Position numbers and translations under genes: made by a program
Assembly (NCBI RefSeq): GCF_958295425.1
Contig: NC_081154.1
Coordinates: forward strand, 6,607,139-6,671,138
Source of the DNA: Solea solea
Taxonomy: Eukaryota; Chordata; Actinopteri; Pleuronectiformes; Soleidae
Direction of reading: 5' to 3'
Length of the DNA stretch: 64,000 nucleotides
Notes under the pieces: generated by a model
Told to the model about the DNA's origin: nothing
Seen by the model: the letters and a program-made list of their open reading frames with translations, nothing else
Database searches by the model: none
Shown: one piece after another, positions 28,461-37,400 of the stretch
Position numbering within the stretch: the first letter of the stretch is position 1
How the letters are laid out: every line of letters starts with the position of its first letter

Positions 28461-30939
28461 ACTGAACTGGACTGGACGGGACCTCCACATTGAACTTTAA
28501 ACTCTAATAACAAACCCCGTTTTCTTGATTGTCCTCTTCTGCAGCTTCTTTCTATTCTCCGTCTCTTCTATGTTTTAATAAATTAATCCAACACCAAAAA
28601 AGTGGGACACCTACCTGTGGGTTTCCACTCATCCGTGGGTTCCCAGTCCAGTGCACCTCGGGTTCCAAACCCATCAGCTGGGCTACTTCCCTGTCAGTGT
28701 CTTCTTCATACAAGGAGCACACGCCTGACATCACTGCATTTGCCTCTCCATTTGGTAAGGGCTGAGCGGCTGAACTGGGTATTCCAGCTGTATCGTCTCT
28801 CTCTGGCTCCGGTTCTTTGGCCCGAGTCAGTCCTCCACCTGGCATTCCTCCTGAAATAGACATCTTGGTCATGTTGATCTGGGAGGGGCCCAGTCTCCCT
28901 CTTGCAGCCTGTAGCACACTGACTCCTGTCCCATTGTCAAGGTTGGCTCTCCTGCCTCTGTCTTCAGGATTGGTTGGTCCTTCCAGTGTACCGCTGGACC
29001 CAGGGACCCTCTCTGCCACATCCCCACCTGATGATAATGTTCCTGGCAAAGGCTTCTTGATGGTCTTAAGGAGGCTGAAATCTGGCTTGACAGGGAGCAC
29101 AAGTCTAGCACCTGGTTTTGGGGGTTTGGGCTGAGAAGTTGTGGCCTCTCCTGGTGATTCTGTGGTACTTGATGAAGTGGAAGGCCCAGGAGGTCCTGGC
29201 GACACCGCGACTGACTTTGCCTTGCTGACGATGTTCATCCTGGGGAGTACAACGGCGTACTTGGCTTCTATCTCTTTCTCCTCCACTGGGGCTCCTTCAT
29301 CTTCCACACCCCCTCCGTCTTTCTCGTCAACCATTTTTTCCTGAGAGGAACTGTTTTTGTTTCTTCTGGCCAGGCTAGTCGTGCTGGCGACTCTCATGGC
29401 CACCCTATGTTTGAAGAAAGTGCCTTTGGATTTCCTGGTGCCTTGTTTTTGTTTTATGGCACGAAAGGAGAGCCAGCGAGAGACGCCGATGGCTTTAGTC
29501 CAAGCAGAAAGCCTCCTCCTGAAGTTAAACTCCCTGTGCATTTTCTTCTGAATCCATCCAGACATTCTGTTAAGAGCTGTCGTTCTCTTTTTCTGTGCAA
29601 TAATCCGCTCCATTCGTTTACTACACTCATCATCAATGGCCTCATTTGCTGATGTTTCCATATCAGGATCTGAATTATTTTCTTCGTCTTGGGAAGTTTT
29701 CATCTTGACCTTGGGTAAAAGCAAACTCTGTGGCTGCTCTTGACTTTGGGTTTCTTTGGGTTCGTCAGGCTCCAGAATGGCTTTGAGGTCTTTACCTTTG
29801 GCTTTGAGAGGCGTTATTCGGTTTTGGGTTTTGATGGCTTTGGACAACTGTGTATCAGCCTCCACCACCTCCTCCTCCTCCTCTTCCTCATCTTCCTCAT
29901 CTGAATCAGCTTCTACAAGACGATCCTTCTTTTTGATGTGTTTTAATTTGTTTGATAACAAGGTCTTGTTTTTTTCCATGTCGACCTTGTTCAGGGGAAA
30001 ACCTTTCACAGATGATTTGACCTCATTTGTTCCAGAAGCAGGTTTGCCCTCTTTCTGCGGTATCTTTTTCTCTTTTTTGGCTTTTTGTTTGGCTTCCTTT
30101 TCTAGCATTTTCTTTTCTGCTTTGGCCCTCTGTTTTTCTGCTTTCTCCGACTGCTTTTCTGCCTTTGTTTTTTTAACCATCTTGGAGTTTGGTTGTTGTC
30201 TGCGTCTTCTGTTGGCTTTATCAGCTGTTGGCTGCTCAGATAGGTCCTCCTGGGTTATCTCTTCATTTTCAGCCCCATCCTCAGTGAAATCCTTAGATAC
30301 TACAACTTCCTCAGTGTCTTCCTCTTCCTCTGCGTTGGACGCCACTAGCTCAACCTCAGACTCACTCTTGGCTTCTTCTGAAGACTCCCTGTCAGTTTCC
30401 CCTGCTGCTGTCTGTTCTGTGTCTCTTTGAGTATCTGATGCCTCCGTCTCCTCCTCACTACTCTGCTCACTCTCCTGTGTCTCAGCTTGCTCTTCATTAG
30501 TGCCCTCTTCCTCCTCCTCATCCTCATTGTTACTAGTCTCCTCTTCACTCACACCCGTAGACTCTTCTGCACTACTCTCCGATTGCTCATCACTCTGCGT
30601 TTCTTTGCCATTTCTCTTGGTTTCAGTCTTGGCAGGGAACTTGCTGCCGACTCTTCCCGGTTTCTTTGTAGCCGCTTTTGGTGGATCCTTCAGCTTGATT
30701 GTCTTGTTTGGTGGTCGTGATGAACCATTTGCTTCTTTCCTTTTATGAGGCTTCACTTTATCGCCGTTTTCATCCTCTAGATTTGGTGAATTCTCCCTTC
30801 CTTTATGTTTCCTTTTCGGCACTTTAGAGGGAGGCTGGGGTGCCTTAGAACCACTCGGTCTTACATTTTGGGGGTTTCTGGTTGCCTCTGCTCTCGGTTT
30901 CTTGACATTGGCTCTGCCTTGGGACTTGACTGGTGACAT
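4753..30939 (-). CDS. myo15b: Unconventional myosin XVB (MyTH4-FERM myosin), complete, 66 coding exons
   Basis: Joining 66 exons by splice consensus and phase gives 3,233 codons without an internal stop, close to the exon count and domain order of mammalian MYO15A. Domains by approximate residue: N-terminal extension 1-775; motor about 838-1498; IQ motifs about 1523 and 1546; MyTH4 about 1610-1780; FERM-like about 1780-1915; Pro/Met-rich and charged linker about 1930-2390; second FERM-like about 2392-2602; SH3 about 2602-2660; MyTH4 about 2735-2890; FERM about 2890-3233. Family knowledge: class XV myosins are actin motors of stereocilia and other actin protrusions, and their tails bind cargo. 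I chose myo15b over myo15a because llgl2 and galk1 are adjacent, as at human 17q25.1. Human MYO15B has been described as a transcribed pseudogene; this copy looks intact. Exons are listed block by block in the following entries. Confidence 0.93.
7629..9569 (-). CDS. myo15b: myo15b exons 53-57: second MyTH4 domain
   Basis: Exons 9506-9569, 8927-8999, 8764-8840, 8595-8671 and 7629-7759. They encode the main body of the C-terminal MyTH4 domain. Visible motifs are [11 protein letters not shown] (family MRFMGD), [16 protein letters not shown] (family RDEIYCQ) and [18 protein letters not shown] (family GW-L-L). MyTH4 and FERM fold together as a supramodule in related myosins. The 8999/8927 exon ends with phase 1 and the next begins with CTGTG, giving a continuous VQCFTTVMQLMGD. 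Confidence 0.92.
9654..10185 (-). CDS. myo15b: myo15b exons 51-52: SH3 domain and following linker
   Basis: Exons 10074-10185 and 9654-9972. The first begins [20 protein letters not shown] and carries the SH3 RT-loop and [10 protein letters not shown] strand. The second begins [20 protein letters not shown], the typical SH3 end (W, G-x-G-x-F-P). The rest of exon 52 is a Ser/Arg-rich linker that runs into [10 protein letters not shown] at the start of MyTH4. This SH3 sits between the two MyTH4-FERM units, as in MYO15A. Confidence 0.93.
10377..12310 (-). CDS. myo15b: myo15b exons 45-50: second FERM-like/PH-like region
   Basis: Exons 12204-12310, 11960-12019, 11239-11314, 10902-11020, 10691-10815 and 10377-10518. 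They encode about 210 residues before SH3. Recognisable MYO15 segments are [55 protein letters not shown] and [15 protein letters not shown]. The last exon carries [15 protein letters not shown]. The region resembles a degenerate FERM/PH module. The introns of this block hold a tRNA-derived SINE and another dispersed repeat between 11440 and 11870. Confidence 0.9.
11440..11690. repeat. Probable dispersed repeat (TTGAGTAAAAGTAC family)
   Basis: Contains AGTAAAGTACCTTAAAGGG, ACTTGAGTAAAAGTACAGGT and repeated AAGTA words, as seen in a fish dispersed repeat type. No ends or duplications can be defined. It directly precedes the SINE in the same myo15b intron. Confidence 0.4.
11696..11870 (+). mobile_element. 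tRNA-derived SINE
   Basis: An A box (TAGCTCAGTGG) is followed at normal tRNA spacing by a B box (GGTTCAATTCC). Then comes the SINE body with TGTCCTTGAGCAAGACACTT and the tail GCTCTATATAAATACAGACC, both common in fish SINEs. It sits in an intron of myo15b, on the opposite strand. The acceptor stem is not a convincing tRNA, so it is not a tRNA gene. Confidence 0.85.
12432..16640 (-). CDS. myo15b: myo15b exons 34-44: Pro/Met-rich and charged linker
   Basis: Exons 16531-16640, 15916-15983, 15569-15653, 15287-15319, 15067-15147, 14339-14442, 13919-14254, 13554-13566, 13277-13405, 13019-13169, 12839-12926 and 12432-12663 (exon 33 ends at 16736, so this block contains 12 exons). The conserved MYO15 peptide [13 protein letters not shown] is in 15916-15983. 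A Met/Pro-rich stretch with repeated GMP/PTMPTY follows. Exon 13919-14254 encodes 112 residues of mostly Gln/Glu/Arg, a likely single alpha-helix or coiled coil. Exons 13277-13405 and 12432-12663 are proline-rich ([16 protein letters not shown]), candidate SH3/WW or profilin ligands. Exon 13554-13566 is only 13 nt. Confidence 0.82.
13700..13880 (+). repeat. Dispersed fish repeat fragment (CTATGGGAGGAA type)
   Basis: Contains TTTTCTGCCACTTTATCC, CACACCTGTGGACAATCTAG, CCAATTAACCTAATCTGC and GGACTATGGGAGGAAG in that order. This series is familiar from a common fish repeat. A short piece of the same start (ATCCATCCATCTTCTACTGC) occurs at 22073-22125. The class is not assigned. Confidence 0.55.
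15656..15688. repeat. CA/TG microsatellite abutting a myo15b acceptor
   Basis: On the minus strand the TG run ends directly at TAG|GAC, the acceptor of the exon that starts at 15653, so it takes the place of the usual pyrimidine tract. Confidence 0.95.
16010..16090. repeat. Possible dispersed repeat with GGCCCGTGGGCCGCATGTGG
   Basis: The GC-rich segment AGGCCCGTGGGCCGCATGTG stands out in AT-rich intron sequence and resembles the conserved part of a dispersed vertebrate transposon-derived repeat. The following sequence to about 16400 repeats the words TGCACTTT and CACTTTGAGATG several times. Ends are not defined. Confidence 0.4.
16736..19124 (-). CDS. myo15b: myo15b exons 26-33: first MyTH4 and FERM-like region
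   Basis: Exons 19065-19124, 18910-18967, 18659-18783, 18170-18265, 17864-18096, 17147-17316, 16989-17061 and 16736-16903. [16 protein letters not shown] and [12 protein letters not shown] lead into MyTH4. Exon 17864-18096 has [34 protein letters not shown] and [15 protein letters not shown]. The next exons match the start of the FERM-like part ([69 protein letters not shown]). Confidence 0.92.
17391..17436. repeat. GATA run plus ACTTTATTGATCTCC tail
   Basis: GATAGATAGATAAATACTTTATTGATC is followed by CCCATAGGTGAAATAC. This arrangement is frequent at the 3' end of short retroelement copies in fish. Only the tail is visible, so the parent element is not identified. Confidence 0.4.
20906..21698 (-). 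CDS. myo15b: myo15b exons 24-25: converter end and IQ neck
   Basis: Exons 21523-21698 and 20906-20999. The first begins with the end of the converter ([15 protein letters not shown]) and carries two IQ motifs, [13 protein letters not shown] and [12 protein letters not shown], near residues 1523 and 1546, which should bind calmodulin-type light chains. The second encodes a basic helix ending TIKRRHWRK. The following intron (19125-20905) is 1.8 kb and shows no gene or recognised element. Confidence 0.93.
21780..28414 (-). CDS. myo15b: myo15b exons 2-23: myosin motor domain
   Basis: Exons: 28262-28414, 28005-28069, 27845-27908, 27225-27334, 27055-27129, 26531-26624, 26309-26412, 26138-26201, 25810-25923, 25572-25733, 25387-25500, 25254-25312, 24837-24960, 24656-24751, 23643-23774, 23363-23488, 23114-23191, 22872-23020, 22367-22412, 22145-22269, 21780-21894 (21 exons; the neck begins at 21698). 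Motifs: start of motor [19 protein letters not shown]-loop [12 protein letters not shown] (about 932-943); switch [10 protein letters not shown] (about 981-989); switch II DIYGFE (about 1204-1209); relay region [16 protein letters not shown]; actin-binding/SH1 side RCVKPN and RKEGFPIR. The usual P-loop is GESGAGKT, so the second residue is Gln, not Glu. All other hallmark residues checked are present. Confidence 0.95.
23614..23640. repeat. GT/CA microsatellite abutting a myo15b donor
   Basis: On the minus strand the motor exon ending at 23643 is followed by GTACACACACA, so the CA run starts within the donor site itself. Confidence 0.95.
25950..25982. repeat. Three 10-bp tandem units CTTGAAAAAA
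   Basis: Short direct repeat in a myo15b intron, immediately upstream (minus strand) of the exon 25810-25923. Confidence 0.85.
26681..26912. repeat. 232-bp TA/TATACA purine-pyrimidine tract
   Basis: An alternating purine-pyrimidine block of TATATA, TATACA and TATGTA units in the intron just before the P-loop exon (26531-26624). The Tyr/Ile-rich reading frames that run through it on both strands are artefacts of the repeat. Confidence 0.97.
27951..27993. repeat. TG/CA microsatellite 11 nt from a myo15b donor
   Basis: On the minus strand the donor GTGCGTTCACAA after the exon ending at 28005 runs straight into a 43-nt CA array. Confidence 0.95.
28424..28459. repeat. CA/TG microsatellite next to a myo15b acceptor
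   Basis: On the minus strand the TG run is followed by TATGGTACAG and the exon that starts at 28414. It occupies the position of the pyrimidine tract. Confidence 0.95.
28615..30939 (-). CDS. myo15b: myo15b exon 1 (coding): 775-residue charged N-terminal extension
   Basis: One 2,325-nt exon starts at ATG 30939 and ends with a GTAGGT donor. In MYO15A a single giant exon also encodes the N-terminal extension before the motor. The composition changes in blocks: Lys/Pro/Arg-rich (1-120), Glu/Ser/Thr-acidic (120-235), Lys/Ala/Glu-rich (240-345), an acidic patch (345-360), then a basic Trp-containing block near residues 440-530 with [20 protein letters not shown] and [14 protein letters not shown], then Pro/Ser/Gly-rich to the end. 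Most of it is probably disordered; the Trp block looks helical. The Ser-rich reading on the other strand at 29756-30430 is only the complement of the acidic repeats. Function is not known from the sequence. Confidence 0.88.
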
Positions 30940-31278
30940 TAAGATTAGCTTTAAGTGTAAAATACCTACAGAACAGCAAAATCAAATAAATTAGATGAGT
31001 GTCGCCATTTGATATTTTGACAGAAAATCAACACAAAATTCACAATTTGAAAAGGGAAAAAGTGAGGGAGAAAAATACAAGCAAAGTGGCTATTAATCTA
31101 TCCATGCTTTAAGAGATGGACTCAAATGTTCGTGTTGCAACAGCAAACAGCCTAATCTTCTTGTTAAATCTTAATGTCAGTTAAAGGCTATCTTGAGATG
31201 TGACTAAATACAGTCGTGTAGCCTGAGTGCCCCAGGGGTAAAGCAGTGTGAGCTCATTTCAGTGTAATATAGCTTACC

Positions 31279-31400
31279 AGGCTTCTCAGGTGAACACAGG
31301 CATGGCTGGGGGCTGCAAGGTGCTCCGGCTTATCCTGGAGAGCTGGTGTCACTGATACAGACCAGCAAACTGGGGGGCAGCTACACACTAATATCCCACC
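31279..31400 (-). promoter_or_regulatory. myo15b: Candidate myo15b 5' UTR exon and promoter area
   Basis: The giant coding exon has a good acceptor just upstream of the ATG (TGCTGTTCTGTAG, ending near 30967), so an upstream non-coding exon is expected. A GAAGCCTG|GTAAGC donor at 31279/31278 could end it. The region just upstream contains a short upstream reading frame, MPVFT then stop, and a TATAATAT-like sequence near 31410. This is inference without transcript support. Confidence 0.3.
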
Positions 31401-31410
31401 CACTAATATT

Positions 31411-33960
31411 ATACAGGAAGGCACGCGGCCAAAAATGCAACGCTACCCCGGCATAAGTTTGCGTGGTTTATGCATACAATGCCCCCGTCGACAAAGGTGA
31501 GCCGTCACGCACTGACACACACGAACACAAAGTGGCCCCTGAATAATTCAGCTTTATGTGGCAAGCCATAATGTTGTGATGCAGCCCACACGGTCAGCTG
31601 GTGAATGCTCGGGAGGAAAGGTGAGAGGTGCTGCTTAGCGTGGCAACAAAAGGTGATGATGGAGGGAGACAGACGGCTCATTAATGGGTTTTCATCCGAG
31701 AGTGAGTGTCTGTGTGAGTGCGCCGGTAAGGTAAACTGACCCTCATTCCTATAGTGTCCGGGTCTCACAGCAAGGTCATACATAAATAGTTGGACGCAGA
31801 CACTCATCTTAAAGATTGTCCTCTACTTTAAGAGAGCAGCTACTATAAAAGGTAGTTTAGGGTAAACCAGGTCCTCACACAGCTCATATTGCAGTGGCTT
31901 CAGGCAATTAGGGGACAATGAGAGTGCCTCTATAATGGATGATCAAAACTCTTGGATATGCATGTATGACAACCGATCTCTCCTTTATCCGCTTCACCAG
32001 AGGTGGTTTGGCGTCTGCGACTCGCACAGACCAAGATTATACAAATGAACAAATACTCTAAAAGCAGCACAGAGCAGATGGGGACAAAAATACCTGTTAC
32101 AAAGTAAATAGACACAGGTGCACAAAGGAAAATAAACACACACATCTATAGCTTGGGAAAAACATGATATAATTATCAACATGAAACCGTAGTGTGAAGT
32201 TACAGATCAAAAAAATTTGCTTCTCAAATCAGTTCACTACAAAAATATATTCTTGGTTGATGCTAAAATACCCAGCATTCTGAGACACAGTACCAAAATA
32301 TTTCCTTGTATGATCTAAAAAGCTGCCAACCCCAGTTACAACAGGCGCACAGGTACAGTTGGCACATACATACTCGTATATATATTAAAAACATTTTACT
32401 ACAATAGCTTACAATTACATTCCTAAATTACATCATTCATTGCTGACATTTAAAAAAAAAAAAAAAGGGGTTTACATAAAATAATTAAAAAAAAATCTAA
32501 ACCCATAGAAACCTGTTCCTCCCTCCAAAAAAAACAAAACAGCATTGTGAGCTCTGCAGTAGTGACAAAGTACCTATGGCCGGTTATTTCACAATAGGAA
32601 AAAAAAAGGATGGAAGGTCTGTGAGGGCTGTGTTATTATTCCAATGCAGTAATGCTGTGACTTGTTAAGTAAATTATAAAATTAAAAAAGCAAGTAACCA
32701 TATTTTAACATACACAATAAATGCATTTTTTTCTTTTCTTCTTCTGGGGCATTGTTAAAAATAATTTCCCTTGACACATAATCTGAAACGTACAGCAGAT
32801 AGTTGGTCAAAAATGTAGATTATGAGAAAGCAAGTTTGTTTTACAGAAACGTCAAAATGCAAAGTTAATCTGACTAAACATTTTTTAGTTTAACTGGGTC
32901 AAAGTTTGAGTATGAGATCTAAAAACAAGAGTAATGAAGCATGAGGTAATGAGTACAACTGTGGATGTTAAAATTATGACTTGCGTCTTAAAAAAGATTT
33001 GCAAAGTTTAACTTAAGTAAAAACAATAATAAAACTGCCAAATTTTGAAATACAACTTCAGTAAAAAGCTGACTTTGAGTGAAACAGACGATTTTAGGAA
33101 AATAAAAATCAATTCTGCTTTAAACACAAAGATGTTAAGGAGTTAAAAAAAAGAGACTTTGGTATTCAACTATTCTCTTAAAGACACTTAAATGTATTCA
33201 TTTTAACTTAGTATGCCATAAGCTTGATTTTCCAATACACATGGCAGCCATTTAAAATTGCTGACTCATAATCATCACTTTTGCTTGGGATATCATCATT
33301 TCAGTTTTTAGTCATCTTGTTTTTGATCCAATATCTCACAACGCTGGTTAATCAACTTAATATCATGCCTCGTCTCATTATTTCTTTTCCTGGCAGGAGT
33401 TAAAACAAACAAAACAAAAAAAAAAAGGCACAAATCACATAAGATTCAGCTTCAAAACGTTTCCCATCTTCATTAGTGAAATCATACCGTCCGTCACTCG
33501 CGGCTGTGTGAAGCAGACTGAGGTTTTAGTCCCGTCGACACACAGGAGGTGGTGGTGAAGCCTTGCAAGAAGGATGTGGGCGTAATTGTTATTTAAGTCA
33601 CACAACTTTGGAAAAAGTGGCATCTATTGGCAGACGTGAGATAATGGGTTGGATGATTGAAAGCACTGGTCACATGGTCAGGAATGTGCATCGTGTAGAT
33701 TTGGGTTAAGCAGTCGTGACCACGCTGCGTGGTCGTCAGGCACAGGCGGCTTCTTCCTTTAACTCCGTCTACACTGTTGGCCTTCAAAACAGCGTTGTGG
33801 CGCTCCGAGTACACTACTACTACTACTGCTGCTACTAAGAGCCCTTTGGTGTCTCTCTACGAGGGTTGAGGTGAACTAAGAGTCAGCGGGAGGTCAGTCA
33901 CTGAGGAGAAGGGTCAGGGGACAGTAGTGGTTGTAGCTACAGGACTGCAGTAGGCTTGAA
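31411..33960. other. Gap between myo15b 5' end and llgl2 3' end
   Basis: AT-rich sequence, including probable llgl2 3' UTR on the minus strand. I saw no coding exon. I found no canonical AATAAA on the minus strand here, so the llgl2 transcript end remains unplaced. Part of it (about 32876-32995) is a dispersed repeat also seen at 36750-36850. Confidence 0.4.
32876..32995. repeat. Copy 1 of an unnamed local dispersed repeat
   Basis: Shares with 36750-36850, in the same orientation and order, the words AGTTTAACT, GGTCAAA, GAGTAATGAAG, ATGAG.TAATGAGTA and AACTGT. Divergence is moderate. It lies in the llgl2-myo15b gap. Confidence 0.55.
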
Positions 33961-34070
33961 AAGCATCAGCAAGTCAGTTCTCTCTGGAGGAGACACAAAG
34001 AGAATTGTTGATTAGGCATGAAGGCCCAACATTACACCATGTTGACTTCTAAGAACAGAACAGGTGGCAC

Positions 34071-34377
34071 TAGAGCTGAAACAATTACTCGATTAATCGT
34101 CAACTATTTTGATAATCGATAATCGCATTTTTCATGATTAAAACAAGATTTCAGCTTCTTAAAAGTGAATATGTTCTTCATTTCTTTGGTCCATATAACA
34201 AAGAAATCATGAAAAATTAGACATTTGAGTACCTCATTATTTCCAGGTTTGACACACACTGAGCAACATTATACAATGTTTTTCTGACATTTTATAGACC
34301 AACCGATCACTCGACTAAATCGAGAAAATAATCGACAGATTAATCGATTGTGAAAATAATCGTTAGATGCAGCTCTA
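34071..34377. mobile_element. Short hAT-type non-autonomous element with 8-bp target duplication
   Basis: A 307-bp element with ends TAGAGCTG...CAGCTCTA. Both ends contain inverted ATTAATCG / CGATTAAT motifs and ATAATCG words. It is flanked by GGTGGCAC (34063-34070) and GGTGGCGC (34378-34385), an 8-bp duplication with one mismatch, as expected for hAT transposition. It has no coding capacity. It lies in the presumed last intron or 3' UTR of llgl2, about 40 bp past the stop codon. Confidence 0.85.
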
Positions 34378-34416
34378 GGTGGCGCCCTCTCACCTGCACT
34401 GTCGAGCAGCGTTTCC

Positions 34417-37400
34417 TCATGCTACGGCATTGTTCACATGATTCTCCAGGAATGACCTGAGGTTACCAGACAAACACCAGCATCACGATTGAGTTCTCAA
34501 TACACTTCATACTTTTAATTATAGCTCGGTATTCCAATGCAGGGAGTGCACTTTAAGTTTTATGTTGAATGTACGACATACAATATGTAAAGAATGTCCT
34601 GACGTCAACGCCTATTTGACCTACATCTATCTCTGATTGGTTTTATTATGAGAGGGCAACTGATGTGAGCACATTAGGAGGGGAAAATGAATTAAATCTT
34701 TGTTTTTACTCAGGTTTCTTAGTGGCACTATCATCAGCATCGCCATCTTCAGTTGCAGGACTCAAAACTACTTCTAATGAGCCTTGTTGTTCCAGCATAT
34801 GGTCAGAAGTGGACCCTCAGCTCAGTTTTAAGGTTTATTCTGCGTACACATCATGTGAGTAAATTTGAATACAACTTCCTGACTTTAATGACTTATTTTA
34901 AACATACAAAATCATTTTGTAGCAAGGAGCAAGCTGTAAAGCCAACATTCATGATTCCACCTCATTAGATTGAAATGAGGTTGCCATTGATACTTACATC
35001 TGGTCTCCTTCCAGTGACTTCTGGATCTCCTGGAGAACTTCTGTATATAAAAAAAACACATTACTGTAAATAAACAGGTCTCAATAATCACAAGAGACCT
35101 GTAGCTACATTTCATTCACATTAGGATGCAGCTTGCTGGTGTCAATCGAAGCTGTACAAGTCATGCAATGGGATCGTGTCTGCTTAACATAGCTCTGTGA
35201 CATCAGAACGCCATTAACACTGAGGATGCAAGTTTCACTTATGTCAATGGGAGCAGAAAAGCTGACATAAGAGTTAGAGAAGGCAGCAGGTGGTACATTT
35301 ACAATGGAAGCCAGACTGAAGAAGGGATCAAATACAGTAACAGAAGGACCTGTTGTGTATAAACGTTTCATGAATTGAATACATTTTCTCCTCCGTCTCC
35401 CTCTCATACGAGTACTCACTCTCGTCATTCAGCAAAGCATGCTCCATTACACGTCTAGCTGCACTTTCTGGAACACACAGGTGGCAGGCAACGAATACAT
35501 GATTACAGTCAGCCACAAACGAGATGTGTGTGTGTGTGACAAAAAAAACAAAAAAAAAAAACAAGACAGCACATTAGCAAAAGCACAGATTTCAACATGA
35601 AAAAGAACACTACATTTACACATGTAGTGTTCCTCAGCCAAATGCACATACAAGTGAGACTGTGATGCAGTTTTTCCAGCATTTAAAAGGAGAATTTACC
35701 TGCGTCCTCACTGTTGCATCTAGAAGAAAAGAGACAAAAAGATAAAAACCTTGAGTTCTGTCAGAAATTAAGGAATTTCCACAACATAATTAACAAACCC
35801 AGAGGGTCCTGTACCTCTCAGGTGGTGACCTGTGCTGCACGGCTGTGCCTGAATGAGGAACCTCTACCAAGCAGCGAGGCTCCACCAAGTGCCGCGTTGA
35901 CACGGTAAACCGTTCAAACTCGGACGGAGAGATCAGATAGAAGCCTGAAGGAAGACAACAGCACACAGGAGAATTATGAGAGGTGCAACTGAAAGAGAAT
36001 AACATTTATTTTTAGATAAAATTACTATCCTCACGAGTATAAAAGGACACATGTTTGAGCGAGCATGTTTTTACCCTGGCCGTGCTTCGTGAAGACACAG
36101 GAGGCGATGCCGCTGACGTCCTCTCGACGGATGCACGGATAGTGAACCTGCAGCTTGATTGCGGGCAGCGACACCACGTGCACGTCGCCCTGATTGGTCA
36201 AAACCATGAGGCCGCTCTCACCGTAGTCCTCAGACCGGCTGCTGCCAAACCAGGCGACTCCCACCCTCCGTACTCTGGAGCCGTCAATGGCCGTCAGCTT
36301 TAACTTCATCTTAGCGCTCACCTTAGGCAGGCTGAAGAGCTGAACACACAGGAACACATTTTTAACTTGAATATTTTTGTTCTGTGTTATATATTTAACA
36401 CAAGAAGGAGCAATAACAACATGATATCATCAAACTATTTACGACTGTGCTCAAATGCAAGGATGAAAACTATAAGATACGAATTGTTTGACATTCATAC
36501 AGCACATTGTTTTAAAATTGGAGAACAACATAGAACAACCAAATTGTCACACTTCAGGTATACATTATCTGAAAAGTACAGAAGATAATCTATGCCAAAA
36601 AATGTCAAAAAGCACAACCAGGTCAAGGATTTTACTTAAAAAGCCAAGATTATGAGATAGAAACATGAAGATTCTGACTCGAAGTTAATTGAAGGACGTT
36701 CAATTTTAAAAGTTAATCACTCATTGAGATCCAATACATTTGAATACAGAAAGTTTAACTTGGTCAAAATTGAAGTACATGACCTGACAACAACACGAGT
36801 AATGAAGTATGAGTTAATGAGTAAAACTGTTGTTTTTAATTATCATTAAAGTGATTATTAAAAATAATGATGGCGCGTGTTGTAAATTGCAGTCTTTGTC
36901 GTTTGCTAACTGCGTTGTTTCAAATTGAACTTAATTGTTCAGCTGTTAATAATCAGATGAATCATCACGTCACAAATACAGTGACACAATTAAGTAAAAG
37001 CACAGTCTTCTTTACAATCGGAATGAATCCCCTCCGTTAAATCACAAAACAGGCCATAACCTTTAATTCATTTTTATTCATACTTTGGATCTTTAAATTA
37101 AAAAAAAACCTCAGGTTTAATGAATATGTTCCTTTTTTATTCCACTGTAAACAACATAAAGCTAATTCCTTGACTGTACTCTGTAACTGAGTGTGTGTGC
37201 GCATGATCCTAACCTTAAACTGCTCCTCAGAAATGACCAGCAGCTGGTGTGACCCATGCATGTCGGGTGAGCGAGCGAGGTCATGGGCCACCTCTAGAGG
37301 CTCAGGGAGAGGAGCGCCATGTCCATCCATCACCGCTATACCAACAACAGGAGCCCGGTGCATCAGCTGGATCTCCTTAGCTGGATTCAAGTGTGCAATG

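Noticed and set aside
29756..30430. A 224-codon Ser-rich frame on the plus strand
   Set aside because: It is the complement of the Glu/Lys-rich myo15b N-terminal exon and has no independent signal.
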